Shown piece after piece: positions 1-7,420 of a DNA stretch of 11,209 nt (the first letter of the stretch is position 1; every line of letters begins with the position of its first letter). Source of the DNA: Alphaproteobacteria bacterium (lineage in GTDB: Bacteria > Pseudomonadota > Alphaproteobacteria > Micavibrionales > Micavibrionaceae); assembly GCA_023301785.1 (NCBI GenBank), contig JALZUF010000201.1:1-11209 (forward strand), in the 5' to 3' direction. The notes under the pieces are model-generated. The model made no database searches. It saw nothing but the letters and a program-made list of their open reading frames with translations, and was not told the DNA's origin. The position numbers and the translations under genes are program-made.

Positions 1-338
1 TCGCCAACTTTCATCGGTGTGTTTGAGAGCAATTCTATGCGTGGCTTGGGGCCTTGTAGGTCTGTGTCCCAATCAAGCGGTTCAGCGAATAAATCGCCAT
101 CACTGTCAATTTTTGTGATTTTGATCATGGTCACGGCAGGGAGCTGGTTTGGTACGCTATAGGCTTGTTTTTCCCCGCGAACGATTTTGCCATCTTCTTC
201 TAGTTGTTTGAGATATCCTTTTAAGAGTCTGCGATCATCTCCTTTAAAGCCAAATGCTTTTACGATGTCGCGCTTAGATTGGGGGGTATCGCTATCAGCA
301 ATATGTTTGTAGATTTCGTTTATATGGGGAAATGTCAT
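1..338 (-). CDS. rnr: Ribonuclease R, N-terminal part (gene runs off the window)
   Basis: RNase R is a processive 3'-5' exoribonuclease that degrades structured RNA in the cytoplasm. Only about 112 N-terminal residues are present. They begin MTFPHINEIY and continue into a small winged-helix segment (about residues 5-65) with KRDIVKAFGFKG and LLKGYLKQLEEDGKIVRG, typical of the RNase R N-terminus. A strand-rich stretch follows (AVTMIKITKIDSDGDLFAEP), matching the start of the first cold-shock/OB domain in alphaproteobacterial RNase R. The catalytic RNB domain would lie outside the window. The start is the ATG at 338-336; no Shine-Dalgarno sequence precedes it, but a good promoter ends seven bases upstream. 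topA followed by rnr is a common alphaproteobacterial order; here an epimerase gene separates them. Family identity rests on the short N-terminal domain plus this context. Confidence 0.8.
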   Translation of the reverse strand, partial: MTFPHINEIYKHIADSDTPQSKRDIVKAFGFKGDDRRLLKGYLKQLEEDGKIVRGEKQAYSVPNQLPAVTMIKITKIDSDGDLFAEPLDWDTDLQGPKPRIELLSNTPMKVG

Positions 339-344
339 GAATTG

Positions 345-374
345 ATTGTAGCGGCTCTTTCTGTTATTTCTCAA
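345..374 (-). promoter_or_regulatory. Promoter of rnr, sigma-70 type, apparently leaderless
   Basis: Read on the minus strand there is TTGAGA (374-369), an 18-base spacer, then TACAAT (350-345). Each hexamer matches the sigma-70 consensus at five of six positions. The expected transcription start is at or near 338, which is the A of the rnr start codon, so the mRNA would have little or no leader. The -35 box lies just beside the -10 box of the divergent epimerase promoter. Confidence 0.5.
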
Positions 375-376
375 TG

Positions 377-382
377 TATAAT
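377..382 (+). promoter_or_regulatory. -10 box upstream of the epimerase gene
   Basis: A perfect TATAAT lies at 377-382. I see no good -35 box at the usual 16-18 base spacing. Transcription would begin near 389, which leaves the ATG at 374 outside the mRNA and supports the downstream start at 401. It sits between the rnr -35 box and the epimerase ribosome site, so the two divergent promoters overlap. Confidence 0.35.
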
Positions 383-387
383 TACAC

Positions 388-394
388 AAAAGGG
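388..394 (+). promoter_or_regulatory. Ribosome binding site deciding the epimerase start
   Basis: AAAAGGG lies six bases before the ATG at 401. The alternative ATG at 374 has only pyrimidine-rich sequence before it, so 401 is preferred. Confidence 0.5.
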
Positions 395-400
395 TATTCC

Positions 401-1438
401 ATGCAGAAAATTGTTGGTCAAGACGTTAAGGGTTCTAGGGTATTGGTAACGGGGGCGGCAGGCTTTATTGGCTTTCATCTGGTGCGTCAACTTTGTGAGA
501 GTGGAGCAGAGGTGCTGGGCTATGATAATGTTAATGATTATTATTATATTAGTTTGAAAGAAGCGCGTCTTAAAGAGTTGGAAGAATTAGAAAATTTCAC
601 TTTTATTAAAGCTGATTTAGAAGATCAAGAAGCCATGGAACAAGCGTTTGCAGATTTCCAACCAGTATTCGTTATCCATTTGGCGGCGCAGGCAGGCGTG
701 CGCTATTCTATTGATCAGCCACGCGCGTATCTAAATAGCAATTTAGTTGGATTTTTAAATATTTTAGAGTGTTGCCGTCATAATAAAATCAAGCACTTAG
801 TCTTTGCTTCGTCCTCATCTGTTTATGGTGCGAATACGAAAATGCCTTTTTCTGAAAGTGATAAGGTCGATCACCCAGTGAGCCTTTATGGGGCAACGAA
901 AAAATCAAATGAGCTGATGGCGCATAGTTATGCGCATTTATATGACATCCCATGTACGGGTTTACGCTTTTTTACCGTTTATGGCCCATGGGGGCGTCCA
1001 GATATGGCGTATTTTAAGTTCGCGAATAAGATCATGCAGGGTGAAGCCATTGACGTATATAACCATGGTGATATGAAACGGGACTTTACTTATATTGATG
1101 ACATCGTCGATGGCATTATTCGATCTACGGAACATATTCCGAGCGGTAACGATACGAGTGGCGTGGATAAAGGCGAGGCTTACAATAGTAACGCACCGTA
1201 CCGTATTTATAATATTGGCAATAATAATCCTGAAAATTTGATGGATATGATTGGTTATTTGGAAGAGGCTTTAGGAAAGAAAGCTGAAGTCAATATGTTG
1301 CCAATGCAGGCTGGAGACGTGCCTTCAACTTATGCAAATATCGATACATTGAGTAGCGATACAGGGTATAAACCGACGACGGATCTTAAAACAGGCTTAA
1401 AGAAATTCGCCGTTTGGTACAGTGAGTTTTATCGTTAA
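401..1438 (+). CDS. UDP-glucuronate 4-epimerase-type NAD-dependent sugar nucleotide epimerase
   Basis: This is an extended short-chain dehydrogenase of about 345 residues that probably interconverts UDP-glucuronate and UDP-galacturonate in the cytoplasm, supplying lipopolysaccharide or capsule synthesis. Counting from the ATG at 401, the NAD-binding glycine motif GAAGFIG is at 18-24, the ribose-binding acid D42 follows, SSSSVYG is at 137-143, and the catalytic pair of YGATK is Y163 and K167. The stretches GVRYSIDQPRAYLNSN, RFFTVYGPWGRPDMAYFKF and the RDFTYIDDIVDG motif near 227-238 fit the UDP-glucuronate epimerase branch rather than plain GalE. An in-frame ATG at 374 would add nine residues but has no ribosome site and lies upstream of the likely transcription start. 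No other sugar gene is in view. It converges on topA, with stop codons overlapping in the shared TTAA at 1435-1438, and no terminator lies between them. Substrate assignment is by family resemblance only. Confidence 0.88.
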   Translation: MQKIVGQDVKGSRVLVTGAAGFIGFHLVRQLCESGAEVLGYDNVNDYYYISLKEARLKELEELENFTFIKADLEDQEAMEQAFADFQPVFVIHLAAQAGVRYSIDQPRAYLNSNLVGFLNILECCRHNKIKHLVFASSSSVYGANTKMPFSESDKVDHPVSLYGATKKSNELMAHSYAHLYDIPCTGLRFFTVYGPWGRPDMAYFKFANKIMQGEAIDVYNHGDMKRDFTYIDDIVDGIIRSTEHIPSGNDTSGVDKGEAYNSNAPYRIYNIGNNNPENLMDMIGYLEEALGKKAEVNMLPMQAGDVPSTYANIDTLSSDTGYKPTTDLKTGLKKFAVWYSEFYR

Positions 1439-4044
1439 GATTTCTTGGCTGCTTTTTTCGCGGCTTTACTTGAGCCTTTTTTTACAACGTTTTTAGTTGT
1501 CGCTTTTGGCTTTGTAGGCTTCTTTTTTGTGGCTTTCTTTTTAGTCGCTTTCTTTTTCGCGGGGGCTTTGCCTGCTGCTTTTGCGGCGGCTTTAGCTTCC
1601 TTAGCGGCTTCTTTCGCAGCGTCGCGTTCTTTTTTCTTGGCGATTAAATCAACGGCGCGGTTCATACCAATGGTCATCACGTCTTCATCTTTGGGGATGG
1701 AAGCGAATTTACCGTCGTGCATAACGAAGGGGCCAAAGCGGCCAATACCCGCCTTCATCATTTTTCCACTTTCAGGGTGCTCTCCAATATCACGCGGTAG
1801 GGCGAGAAGGGCTACAGCCTTTTCAAAGGTAACATCAGCAATGGCAAGCTCGGCAGGGAGGCCCTGACGTTTTGGACGTTTCACGGGGCGTTTCGGGATT
1901 TTCTTTTCAGGAATATCTTTTTTCTTTTCTTTGGCCTTCGCGACACGTTTTTCGTAACGCACTTCATAAGCGGCAACTTTTTCATCGTAAAGCGCTTTTT
2001 CTTCTGCCGTTTCTGGCGGAGCATCAATTTGGACATACGCGCCATAAGGACCACGGCGTAAGGAGACCTGACGACCATTATCTGGATGCGCGCCGAGTTC
2101 TTTTGGCTCGTTGGCAAGCTCTGCGCCTTCGCCATCTGCGCCAGATAGAAGAGGGCGCGTAAATTTACATTCTGGGTAATCGGAACAGCCGATAAAGGCG
2201 CCGAATTTACCGAGTTTCAACGAAAGTTCACCTTTTTTACAAGCAGGGCATTCGCGGCGTGGGCTTCCGTCTTCACGTTCAGGGAAGAAGTGAACGCCGA
2301 GTTCTTCGTTAAGGTAATCAATAACTTCTGTGATTGTAAGCGGTTTTGCATCGTCAACATTCTTGGAGAAATCTATCCAGAATTGACGCAAAGCTTCGCG
2401 CCATGCGGTATGACCCGCGGCGATGGCATCAAGTTCTTCTTCTAAGTTTGCGGTGAAGTCATAATCCATGTAACGCGCAAAGAATTTCTTGAGGAAGGCA
2501 GTCACAAGGCGACCACGATCTTCGGGAACGAAACGTTTGCGATCCATAATCACATAGTTACGGTCACGTAAAACTTGTAGAACGGAGGCGTAAGTTGAAG
2601 GACGACCGATGCCGAGTTCTTCCATTGTTTTCACTAAAGAGGCTTCTGTGAAACGTGGTGGTGGCTGTGTGAAATGTTGGTTCTCACGGACCTCCATTGT
2701 TTTAATGCTGTCACCTTCTGCTAGTGGCGGTAAAATACGGTCAGCATCATCTGTATTTTCTTCAGCATCTTCGTCTTTTTCTTCAATATACAAAGTGAGG
2801 AACCCGTCAAATCCAATGACAGAGCCGTTTGCGCGCAATACAACGTCACTTGTACCATCGGACATATCAACGGCGACTTGATCCATGATGGCGTTCTCCA
2901 TTTGAGAGGCCATGGTACGTTTCCAAATCAACTCATAAAGACGCTTGGCATCATATTCCATGTTAATGTCTTTAGGCAACTTGCTGAGGTCTGTTGGACG
3001 GATCGCTTCGTGCGCCTCTTGCGCATTCTTGGCTTTTGATTTGTAGAGGCGCGGGGCGGAGGGCAAATATTTATCGCCATAATCCTTTTTAATGATACTA
3101 CGCGCTTGATCAACGGCGTCTTTGGAAAGAGTTGTGCCGTCCGTTCTCATGTAAGTAATAAGCCCAGCTTCGTAGAGTTGTTGTGCATTACGCATCGTTT
3201 GGGAAGCGGACATCCCCAATTTACGAGAGCCTTCCATTTGCATAGAGGAGGTAATAAACGGTGCATAAGGACTACGTTTTTTCTGTTTCTTATCAACTTT
3301 TTGGACTTTTAAATCTTTTGATTTAATGCGGGTTGCGGCTTTATTGCTTTCGGCTTCGCTACCAATATCTAACTTACCAAGTTTGTTGCCTGATAATGTT
3401 GTCAGGCGTGCCGTGAAGGGCGCACCGTCTTTTGAATGAAGCAATGTTTCGAGTGACCAGTATTCTTGAGGGTCAAACTTTTCTATCTCGGCCTCACGTT
3501 CGCAAATTAAGCGAAGTGCAACAGATTGAACACGCCCTGCGGAGCGTGATCCTGGTAATTTACGCCACAAAATTGGTGAGATATTAAAGCCCACTAAATA
3601 ATCAAGAGCGCGGCGTGCCATATAGGCATCAATTAAGTCTTGGTCGAGTTTACGCGCCTGACCAAATGCTTCTTGAACGGCAGTTTTTGTAATTTCGTTG
3701 AAGGCAACACGGTGAATGTCTTTGCCTTTGAGTAATTTTGCGTCTTCTAATATTTCATTAATATGCCATGAAATTGCCTCTCCCTCACGGTCGGGGTCGG
3801 TTGCGAGCCAAACAGTGTCAGCAGCTTTGACAAGTTTTTTGATATCGGAGACATTTTTCTTAGCACGATCGCCCAGTTGCCAAACCATTTTAAAATCTTC
3901 ATCAGGCAAGACAGAGCCGTCTTTGTTTACCAAATCACGGACGTGACCATAGGACGCAATCACGGCATAATCAGAGCCAAGATACTTGTTAATGGTCTTC
4001 GCCTTTGCAGGGGACTCAACGATTACTACGTTTGATGCGCTCAT
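1435..4044 (-). CDS. topA: DNA topoisomerase I (type IA)
   Basis: TopA relaxes negative supercoils by cutting one strand through a 5'-phosphotyrosine link. The 869-residue protein starts with a TOPRIM domain: E10 in VESPAKAKTI and the metal-binding DPDREGE at 83-89. The core contains SRSAGRVQSVALRLI (166-180) and the active site GLITYMRTD, with catalytic Y298 and R300. GIGRPSTY follows at 478-485. Only one four-cysteine zinc ribbon is visible (C599, C602, C620, C626). Two glycine- and aromatic-rich C-terminal repeats follow (about 662-673 and 766-802), separated by a charged, lysine-rich linker (about 680-728). The last 65 residues are almost all Lys, Ala, Glu and Thr, with KKATKKKATKKK-type repeats, probably a DNA-binding tail. 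The start is six bases after dprA, and a TAGG partly made from the dprA stop serves as a weak ribosome site. It is the last gene of the pyrB-plsY-dprA-topA operon. Confidence 0.98.
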   Translation of the reverse strand: MSASNVVIVESPAKAKTINKYLGSDYAVIASYGHVRDLVNKDGSVLPDEDFKMVWQLGDRAKKNVSDIKKLVKAADTVWLATDPDREGEAISWHINEILEDAKLLKGKDIHRVAFNEITKTAVQEAFGQARKLDQDLIDAYMARRALDYLVGFNISPILWRKLPGSRSAGRVQSVALRLICEREAEIEKFDPQEYWSLETLLHSKDGAPFTARLTTLSGNKLGKLDIGSEAESNKAATRIKSKDLKVQKVDKKQKKRSPYAPFITSSMQMEGSRKLGMSASQTMRNAQQLYEAGLITYMRTDGTTLSKDAVDQARSIIKKDYGDKYLPSAPRLYKSKAKNAQEAHEAIRPTDLSKLPKDINMEYDAKRLYELIWKRTMASQMENAIMDQVAVDMSDGTSDVVLRANGSVIGFDGFLTLYIEEKDEDAEENTDDADRILPPLAEGDSIKTMEVRENQHFTQPPPRFTEASLVKTMEELGIGRPSTYASVLQVLRDRNYVIMDRKRFVPEDRGRLVTAFLKKFFARYMDYDFTANLEEELDAIAAGHTAWREALRQFWIDFSKNVDDAKPLTITEVIDYLNEELGVHFFPEREDGSPRRECPACKKGELSLKLGKFGAFIGCSDYPECKFTRPLLSGADGEGAELANEPKELGAHPDNGRQVSLRRGPYGAYVQIDAPPETAEEKALYDEKVAAYEVRYEKRVAKAKEKKKDIPEKKIPKRPVKRPKRQGLPAELAIADVTFEKAVALLALPRDIGEHPESGKMMKAGIGRFGPFVMHDGKFASIPKDEDVMTIGMNRAVDLIAKKKERDAAKEAAKEAKAAAKAAGKAPAKKKATKKKATKKKPTKPKATTKNVVKKGSSKAAKKAAKKS

Positions 4045-4050
4045 ATTTAC

Positions 4051-5196
4051 CTACTCATCTATAAGGACGACACGGTTGCCGGGTAAGCGTTGGAGGCGTC
4101 CAGATAATTCCATTTCCAACAATGCCATTTGCATTGAAGCCACAGACAAATGACAGGTTCTGGACAATTCGTCAACACCCACAGGCATTTGTGACAAATT
4201 CTGTAAAAGCATTTCTTTGATATCAGCGTTTGTTTTTGGGTCTTCTTCAAAAGGGATAACGTTTGATTCTAGCGCGGTTTGGGGCGGATTATCAAAGAGT
4301 GTATTCTGCGAGAAGTTTTCAATATTTTGTAATATATCTTGGGCTTTGGTGGCAAGCATCGCCCCATCTTGAATGAGTTTATTGGGGCCTGTGGCGCGAG
4401 GATCTGCAGGGTAGCCTGGGATAGCATAGACGTCACGCCCTTGATCCCCTGCCATGCGTGCCGTAATTAGGGAACCTGACTTTATGGAGGCTTCAACAAC
4501 GATCACGCCTGTTGAGAGACCAGAGACAATGCGGTTTCTTTTAGGGAAGAGGCGGGCGGCAGGCTCCATGCCAAGTGGGCTTTCGGCGATAACGAGGCCT
4601 TGCTGACATATAGTTTCATATAACTTTTGATTTTCACGAGGGTAGACAACGTCTATACCGCCAGCAACAACCGCGATGGTGCCAGTTTGAAGCGCACCTT
4701 CATGGGCGGCTGTATCAATACCGCGTGCGAGACCAGAGGCTATGACTTGTCCTTCTTGTCCTAAATCTTTGGCAAGTTTCGTGGCGAATTTTTTGCCGTT
4801 TAAGGATGCGTTTCTGGCACCAACCATGGCTAAGCACGGGCAGCGTGTTAAGGATAAATCACCGATATAAGAAAAGATAGGTGGGGCATCATCTGTGGCG
4901 GCGAGTGAGATGGGGTAGGTGTCTTCGCCAGCACAGACCATATTGCCGCCTAGTTTTTGTAGGGCGCGATATTCTTTTTCAATATATTTTTGGTCTGGTG
5001 CGCGTAAAGGTTTTTTGCGGCCGCTGTTTTTTGCAAGCTCGGGGAGAGCGTCAAGGGCGTTGGCGGCAGTGCCGTACATTTCAAGAAGTTTATAAAAAGT
5101 GACGGGGCCGATATTTTCGGTACGGCTCAGGCGGAGCCAATCTAGTTTCTCAGTATCGGAGAATATTGTTTTTTGATTGGCTGGACGAAGACTCAT
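4051..5196 (-). CDS. dprA: DNA processing protein A (DprA/Smf)
   Basis: DprA binds incoming single-stranded DNA and loads RecA during natural transformation; it is also widespread in bacteria with no known competence. The 381-residue protein has a helical helix-hairpin-helix/SAM-like N-terminus (about 17-60, with LSRTENIGPVTFYKLLEMYG), then the Rossmann-like DprA core (about 85-290). Core motifs are MVGARNAS (124-131), SGLARGIDTAAHEGAL (154-169), VVAGGIDVVYPREN (176-189), FPKRNRIVSGLS (217-228), VVEASIKSGSLITA (233-246) and YAIPGYPADPRATGPNKLI (257-275). A winged-helix segment resembling the DprA C-terminal domain closes the protein (about 322-381). All core motifs are intact. Its ATG overlaps the plsY stop in ATGA (5196-5193), suggesting translational coupling. 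The upstream sequence is A-rich with only a weak ribosome site. Its place here reflects a conserved housekeeping operon, so a transformation role cannot be inferred from context alone. Confidence 0.96.
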   Translation of the reverse strand: MSLRPANQKTIFSDTEKLDWLRLSRTENIGPVTFYKLLEMYGTAANALDALPELAKNSGRKKPLRAPDQKYIEKEYRALQKLGGNMVCAGEDTYPISLAATDDAPPIFSYIGDLSLTRCPCLAMVGARNASLNGKKFATKLAKDLGQEGQVIASGLARGIDTAAHEGALQTGTIAVVAGGIDVVYPRENQKLYETICQQGLVIAESPLGMEPAARLFPKRNRIVSGLSTGVIVVEASIKSGSLITARMAGDQGRDVYAIPGYPADPRATGPNKLIQDGAMLATKAQDILQNIENFSQNTLFDNPPQTALESNVIPFEEDPKTNADIKEMLLQNLSQMPVGVDELSRTCHLSVASMQMALLEMELSGRLQRLPGNRVVLIDE

Positions 5197-5849
5197 GTTT
5201 CTTTTTTATCCTGCGCATCATTTTTCTTTTTGCCGATCTTGGGTTCTTGGCCAGCGAATAAGCGTTTGATATTTTCGCGGTGTTTTAAATACACAATAGC
5301 GGCAATGAGGGCGCAAGTGGCGGATAGGTTTGGATCATGGTATATGTGATGTGAAATTACAGGTGTTAATCCAACGGCAATAAGCGCAGCTAAGGACGAA
5401 ATACGAAAGGCAAGTGCGGATAAGAACCAAATCCCACAAGCGGCCAAACCGACAGGCCATGCGAGAGCCAAGAGCGTTCCCAATGTGGTGGCAACGCCCT
5501 TGCCACCTTTAAATTTGAGCCAGATGGGGTAGCAGTGACCAATGATGGCCCCAAGGCCAGCGAGCATCATGGCATTAAAGTTTGCGGAGTAAGGTTGGTT
5601 TTCTACAGCGATTGTAGCTAAGGGAGTTGCATAATATATGATTAGAACTGCTATTGCGCCTTTGCCGCTGTCAAGTAACAGGGTGGCAAGTGCCAATGGT
5701 TTGTTACCAGTGCGTAAGACGTTAGTTGCACCAATGTTGCCAGAGCCAATATTGCGAATATCGCCAAGACCAAAAATTTTGCACAAGACAAGACCAAAAG
5801 GAATAGAGCCGAGGAGGTAGCCAAATAATGCGGCAATAAAAAAATCCAT
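5193..5849 (-). CDS. plsY: Acyl-phosphate:glycerol-3-phosphate acyltransferase PlsY
   Basis: PlsY is an inner-membrane enzyme that transfers an acyl group from acyl-phosphate to the sn-1 position of glycerol 3-phosphate, the first step of phospholipid synthesis. The 218-residue protein has several hydrophobic segments (about 4-22, 52-72, 92-110, 122-145, 150-166, 175-187). The three family motifs are visible: GSIPFG at 14-19 with R32 and GSGNIGATN (35-43); the glycine-rich KFKGGKGVAT (112-121); and KHRENIKRL (189-197) near the C-terminus. The C-terminal tail is charged and lysine-rich. The start codon overlaps the pyrB stop by one base (TAATG), and GGGGAA at 5861-5856 provides a ribosome site six bases upstream. 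In many alphaproteobacteria pyrC lies between pyrB and plsY; here there is no room for it. Confidence 0.97.
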   Translation of the reverse strand: MDFFIAALFGYLLGSIPFGLVLCKIFGLGDIRNIGSGNIGATNVLRTGNKPLALATLLLDSGKGAIAVLIIYYATPLATIAVENQPYSANFNAMMLAGLGAIIGHCYPIWLKFKGGKGVATTLGTLLALAWPVGLAACGIWFLSALAFRISSLAALIAVGLTPVISHHIYHDPNLSATCALIAAIVYLKHRENIKRLFAGQEPKIGKKKNDAQDKKET

Positions 5850-6781
5850 TATTTGTTCCCCACTAGTAAATCAATGATGGCCATTCGGGTTGGGATGCTG
5901 TTTTTGACTTGATCGAGGATCAGTGATTTCTCTTTGTCATCGGCAACGGCATCATCAAGTTGAACGCCGCGAATAATCGGGCCGGGAGCCAGAACAACAA
6001 CATCGTCATTGGCGTATTTTAATTTTTCTTTTGTTAAACCGTATTCTTCAAAATAGGCAGCCTCTGATTTGATGGGCGAGCCTTCCATGCGCTCTAAATA
6101 AATACGATCAGAGATGATGATATCAACGTTCTTGAGGCCATCTTCAAGCGATGTGAATTTTTGAACGTCATCAACGGGGAATTTTTCAGGCATTAAAAGT
6201 TCGGGGGCGATAACATTTATTTTTGCGCCAAGTTTGCTAAAAATAAGCATGTTTGAATTGGCAACGCGTGAGTGTGCGATATCTCCAATCATGGCAATAG
6301 TTTTTCCTGCGACATCACCAAGCTTACGTTTAATTGTAAGTGCATCTAATAGGGCTTGCGTTGGATGTTCGCGCCAGCTGTCGCCTGCGTTAATAACGGG
6401 GCAGTCAATCATTTTTGAAATTACGACGGGGGCGCCATATTCGCTGTGGCGTATGATGACGGCATCGGGGCGCATGGCGTTTATGTTTTTAATAGTGTCT
6501 TCGAAAGTTTCTCCCTTGTTGAGGGAGCTGCTTTTAAGATCAAGATTTACGATGTCTGCGCCAAGGCGTTTTGCGGCTATTTCGAAAGACGTGCGGGTGC
6601 GCGTAGAGTCTTCGAAAAACAACGTTAAGATGATCTTGCCTTTGAGGGCGTCTGATTGGAAATTGCCTTTATCTAAGGCATCGGCGTAATGATTGGCATG
6701 GTCTAAGATAAGATTAATGTCGGTGACATCGAGTTCTTTGATGCCTATTAAATGATCGTGCTTAAATTTTGGGTGCGTCAT
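5849..6781 (-). CDS. pyrB: Aspartate carbamoyltransferase catalytic chain
   Basis: This enzyme joins carbamoyl phosphate and aspartate to give N-carbamoyl-aspartate in pyrimidine synthesis. The 310-residue length is normal. Carbamoyl-phosphate motifs are intact: DSTRTRTSFE (58-67), SSLNKGET (85-92, including K89), R111-H112, and HPTQALLDALT (139-149). HSRVANSN (170-177) supplies the R172 expected to contact aspartate. SSLNKGET marks it as aspartate rather than ornithine carbamoyltransferase. Two positions are unusual: the loop normally reading R-x-Q-x-E-R-M reads RIYLERM (226-232), with Y228 in place of Gln, and the usual HPGPxNRG motif reads APGPIIRG (265-272), with Ala in place of His. The start at 6781 has no Shine-Dalgarno sequence, and a promoter lies immediately upstream. 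It opens the minus-strand operon. No regulatory pyrI gene and no attenuator are seen. Confidence 0.93.
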   Translation of the reverse strand: MTHPKFKHDHLIGIKELDVTDINLILDHANHYADALDKGNFQSDALKGKIILTLFFEDSTRTRTSFEIAAKRLGADIVNLDLKSSSLNKGETFEDTIKNINAMRPDAVIIRHSEYGAPVVISKMIDCPVINAGDSWREHPTQALLDALTIKRKLGDVAGKTIAMIGDIAHSRVANSNMLIFSKLGAKINVIAPELLMPEKFPVDDVQKFTSLEDGLKNVDIIISDRIYLERMEGSPIKSEAAYFEEYGLTKEKLKYANDDVVVLAPGPIIRGVQLDDAVADDKEKSLILDQVKNSIPTRMAIIDLLVGNK

Positions 6782-6789
6782 AAAAACAG

Positions 6790-6819
6790 ACTATAGGCTC
6801 AAGGCCGTTAAATTGACAA
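6790..6819 (-). promoter_or_regulatory. Promoter of the pyrB-plsY-dprA-topA operon
   Basis: On the minus strand TTGTCA (6819-6814) and TATAGT (6795-6790) are separated by 18 bases; each hexamer matches the sigma-70 consensus at five of six positions. The expected transcription start is near 6783, two bases before the pyrB ATG, so the mRNA would be almost leaderless. The 43-base gap leaves no room for a pyrimidine attenuator. Confidence 0.5.
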
Positions 6820-6824
6820 GATAT

Positions 6825-7349
6825 TTATTGGATCAGGCTAAAGTATGTGGAGATAACATGGGAATGGTACATCCATATCGCGACGATAATGATGCCGACA
6901 GCAAAGCCAGGACCAGCAGGAATAATCAATTTTCGGAAATTTAAAGGTCCACCATTTTTGATTTTTTGATATAGGGCGTAGATTATGCCGTGAACCAAGC
7001 CAGCAAAAGCGCCAATAGTCATGGCAAATAACACACCTTCATATCCCAGCCATAAGCCGCCAGCGCCCAGTAACTTAACGTCGCCTAAACCCAATGAATC
7101 TTGGCCATAATAGAGGTTGCCGAAATAACGGATGATGTAAAGAATGCCGAAGCCAACGATTCCGCCAAGTATGACGTTATTGAAAGTTAAGAAATAAAAA
7201 TCTGTGAAATAATGGAAGGCCAACCCAAGGAGCGCAAATGGTGCCACAAAGACATTCGGTAGTAAGAATGTCTTTAGATCAATTATAGATAGAATAACGA
7301 GCAAAACAAAACCAGCCGATAGACATAAGATAGATAAAATTTCAAACAT
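6825..7349 (-). CDS. Minimal prepilin peptidase (A24 family, peptidase domain only)
   Basis: This is an inner-membrane aspartyl protease that removes the short leader of type IV prepilins or pseudopilins. The 174-residue protein is nearly all hydrophobic, with about six membrane segments (about 3-22, 33-48, 58-76, 87-112, 113-128, 140-161). The two catalytic aspartates are D24 in SIIDLKTFLLPN and D90 in GLGDVKLL, the GxGD motif; GLWLG follows (98-102). It lacks the N-terminal cytoplasmic methyltransferase half with paired CxxC motifs found in full-length PilD, so it resembles CpaA/TadV-sized peptidases, although the sequence after GxGD looks more PilD-like. The start at 7349 has no Shine-Dalgarno sequence; a GATAAT at 7385-7380 could serve as the -10 box. 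It is transcribed away from the response regulator and secretin and probably processes the pilins of that locus. Confidence 0.9.
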   Translation of the reverse strand: MFEILSILCLSAGFVLLVILSIIDLKTFLLPNVFVAPFALLGLAFHYFTDFYFLTFNNVILGGIVGFGILYIIRYFGNLYYGQDSLGLGDVKLLGAGGLWLGYEGVLFAMTIGAFAGLVHGIIYALYQKIKNGGPLNFRKLIIPAGPGFAVGIIIVAIWMYHSHVISTYFSLIQ

Positions 7350-7420
7350 AAGATCAGCTTTTTTTGTTTTGGGGGTAAGATTATCGCCTTATTGCGTGAG
7401 TATATAATGTGCTCTAGTCT

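Noticed and set aside
374..400. Upstream ATG start for the epimerase
   Set aside because: No ribosome site, lies upstream of the likely transcription start, and adds nine residues before the normal N-terminus of the fold.
1445..1867. 140-codon plus-strand open frame antisense to the topA tail
   Set aside because: It is the mirror of the lysine/alanine-rich tail, giving only low-complexity Phe/Ala sequence; topA is clearly the real gene there.
6234..6689. 151-codon plus-strand open frame antisense to pyrB
   Set aside because: It lies wholly inside the well-conserved pyrB frame, has no recognisable motif and no ribosome site.
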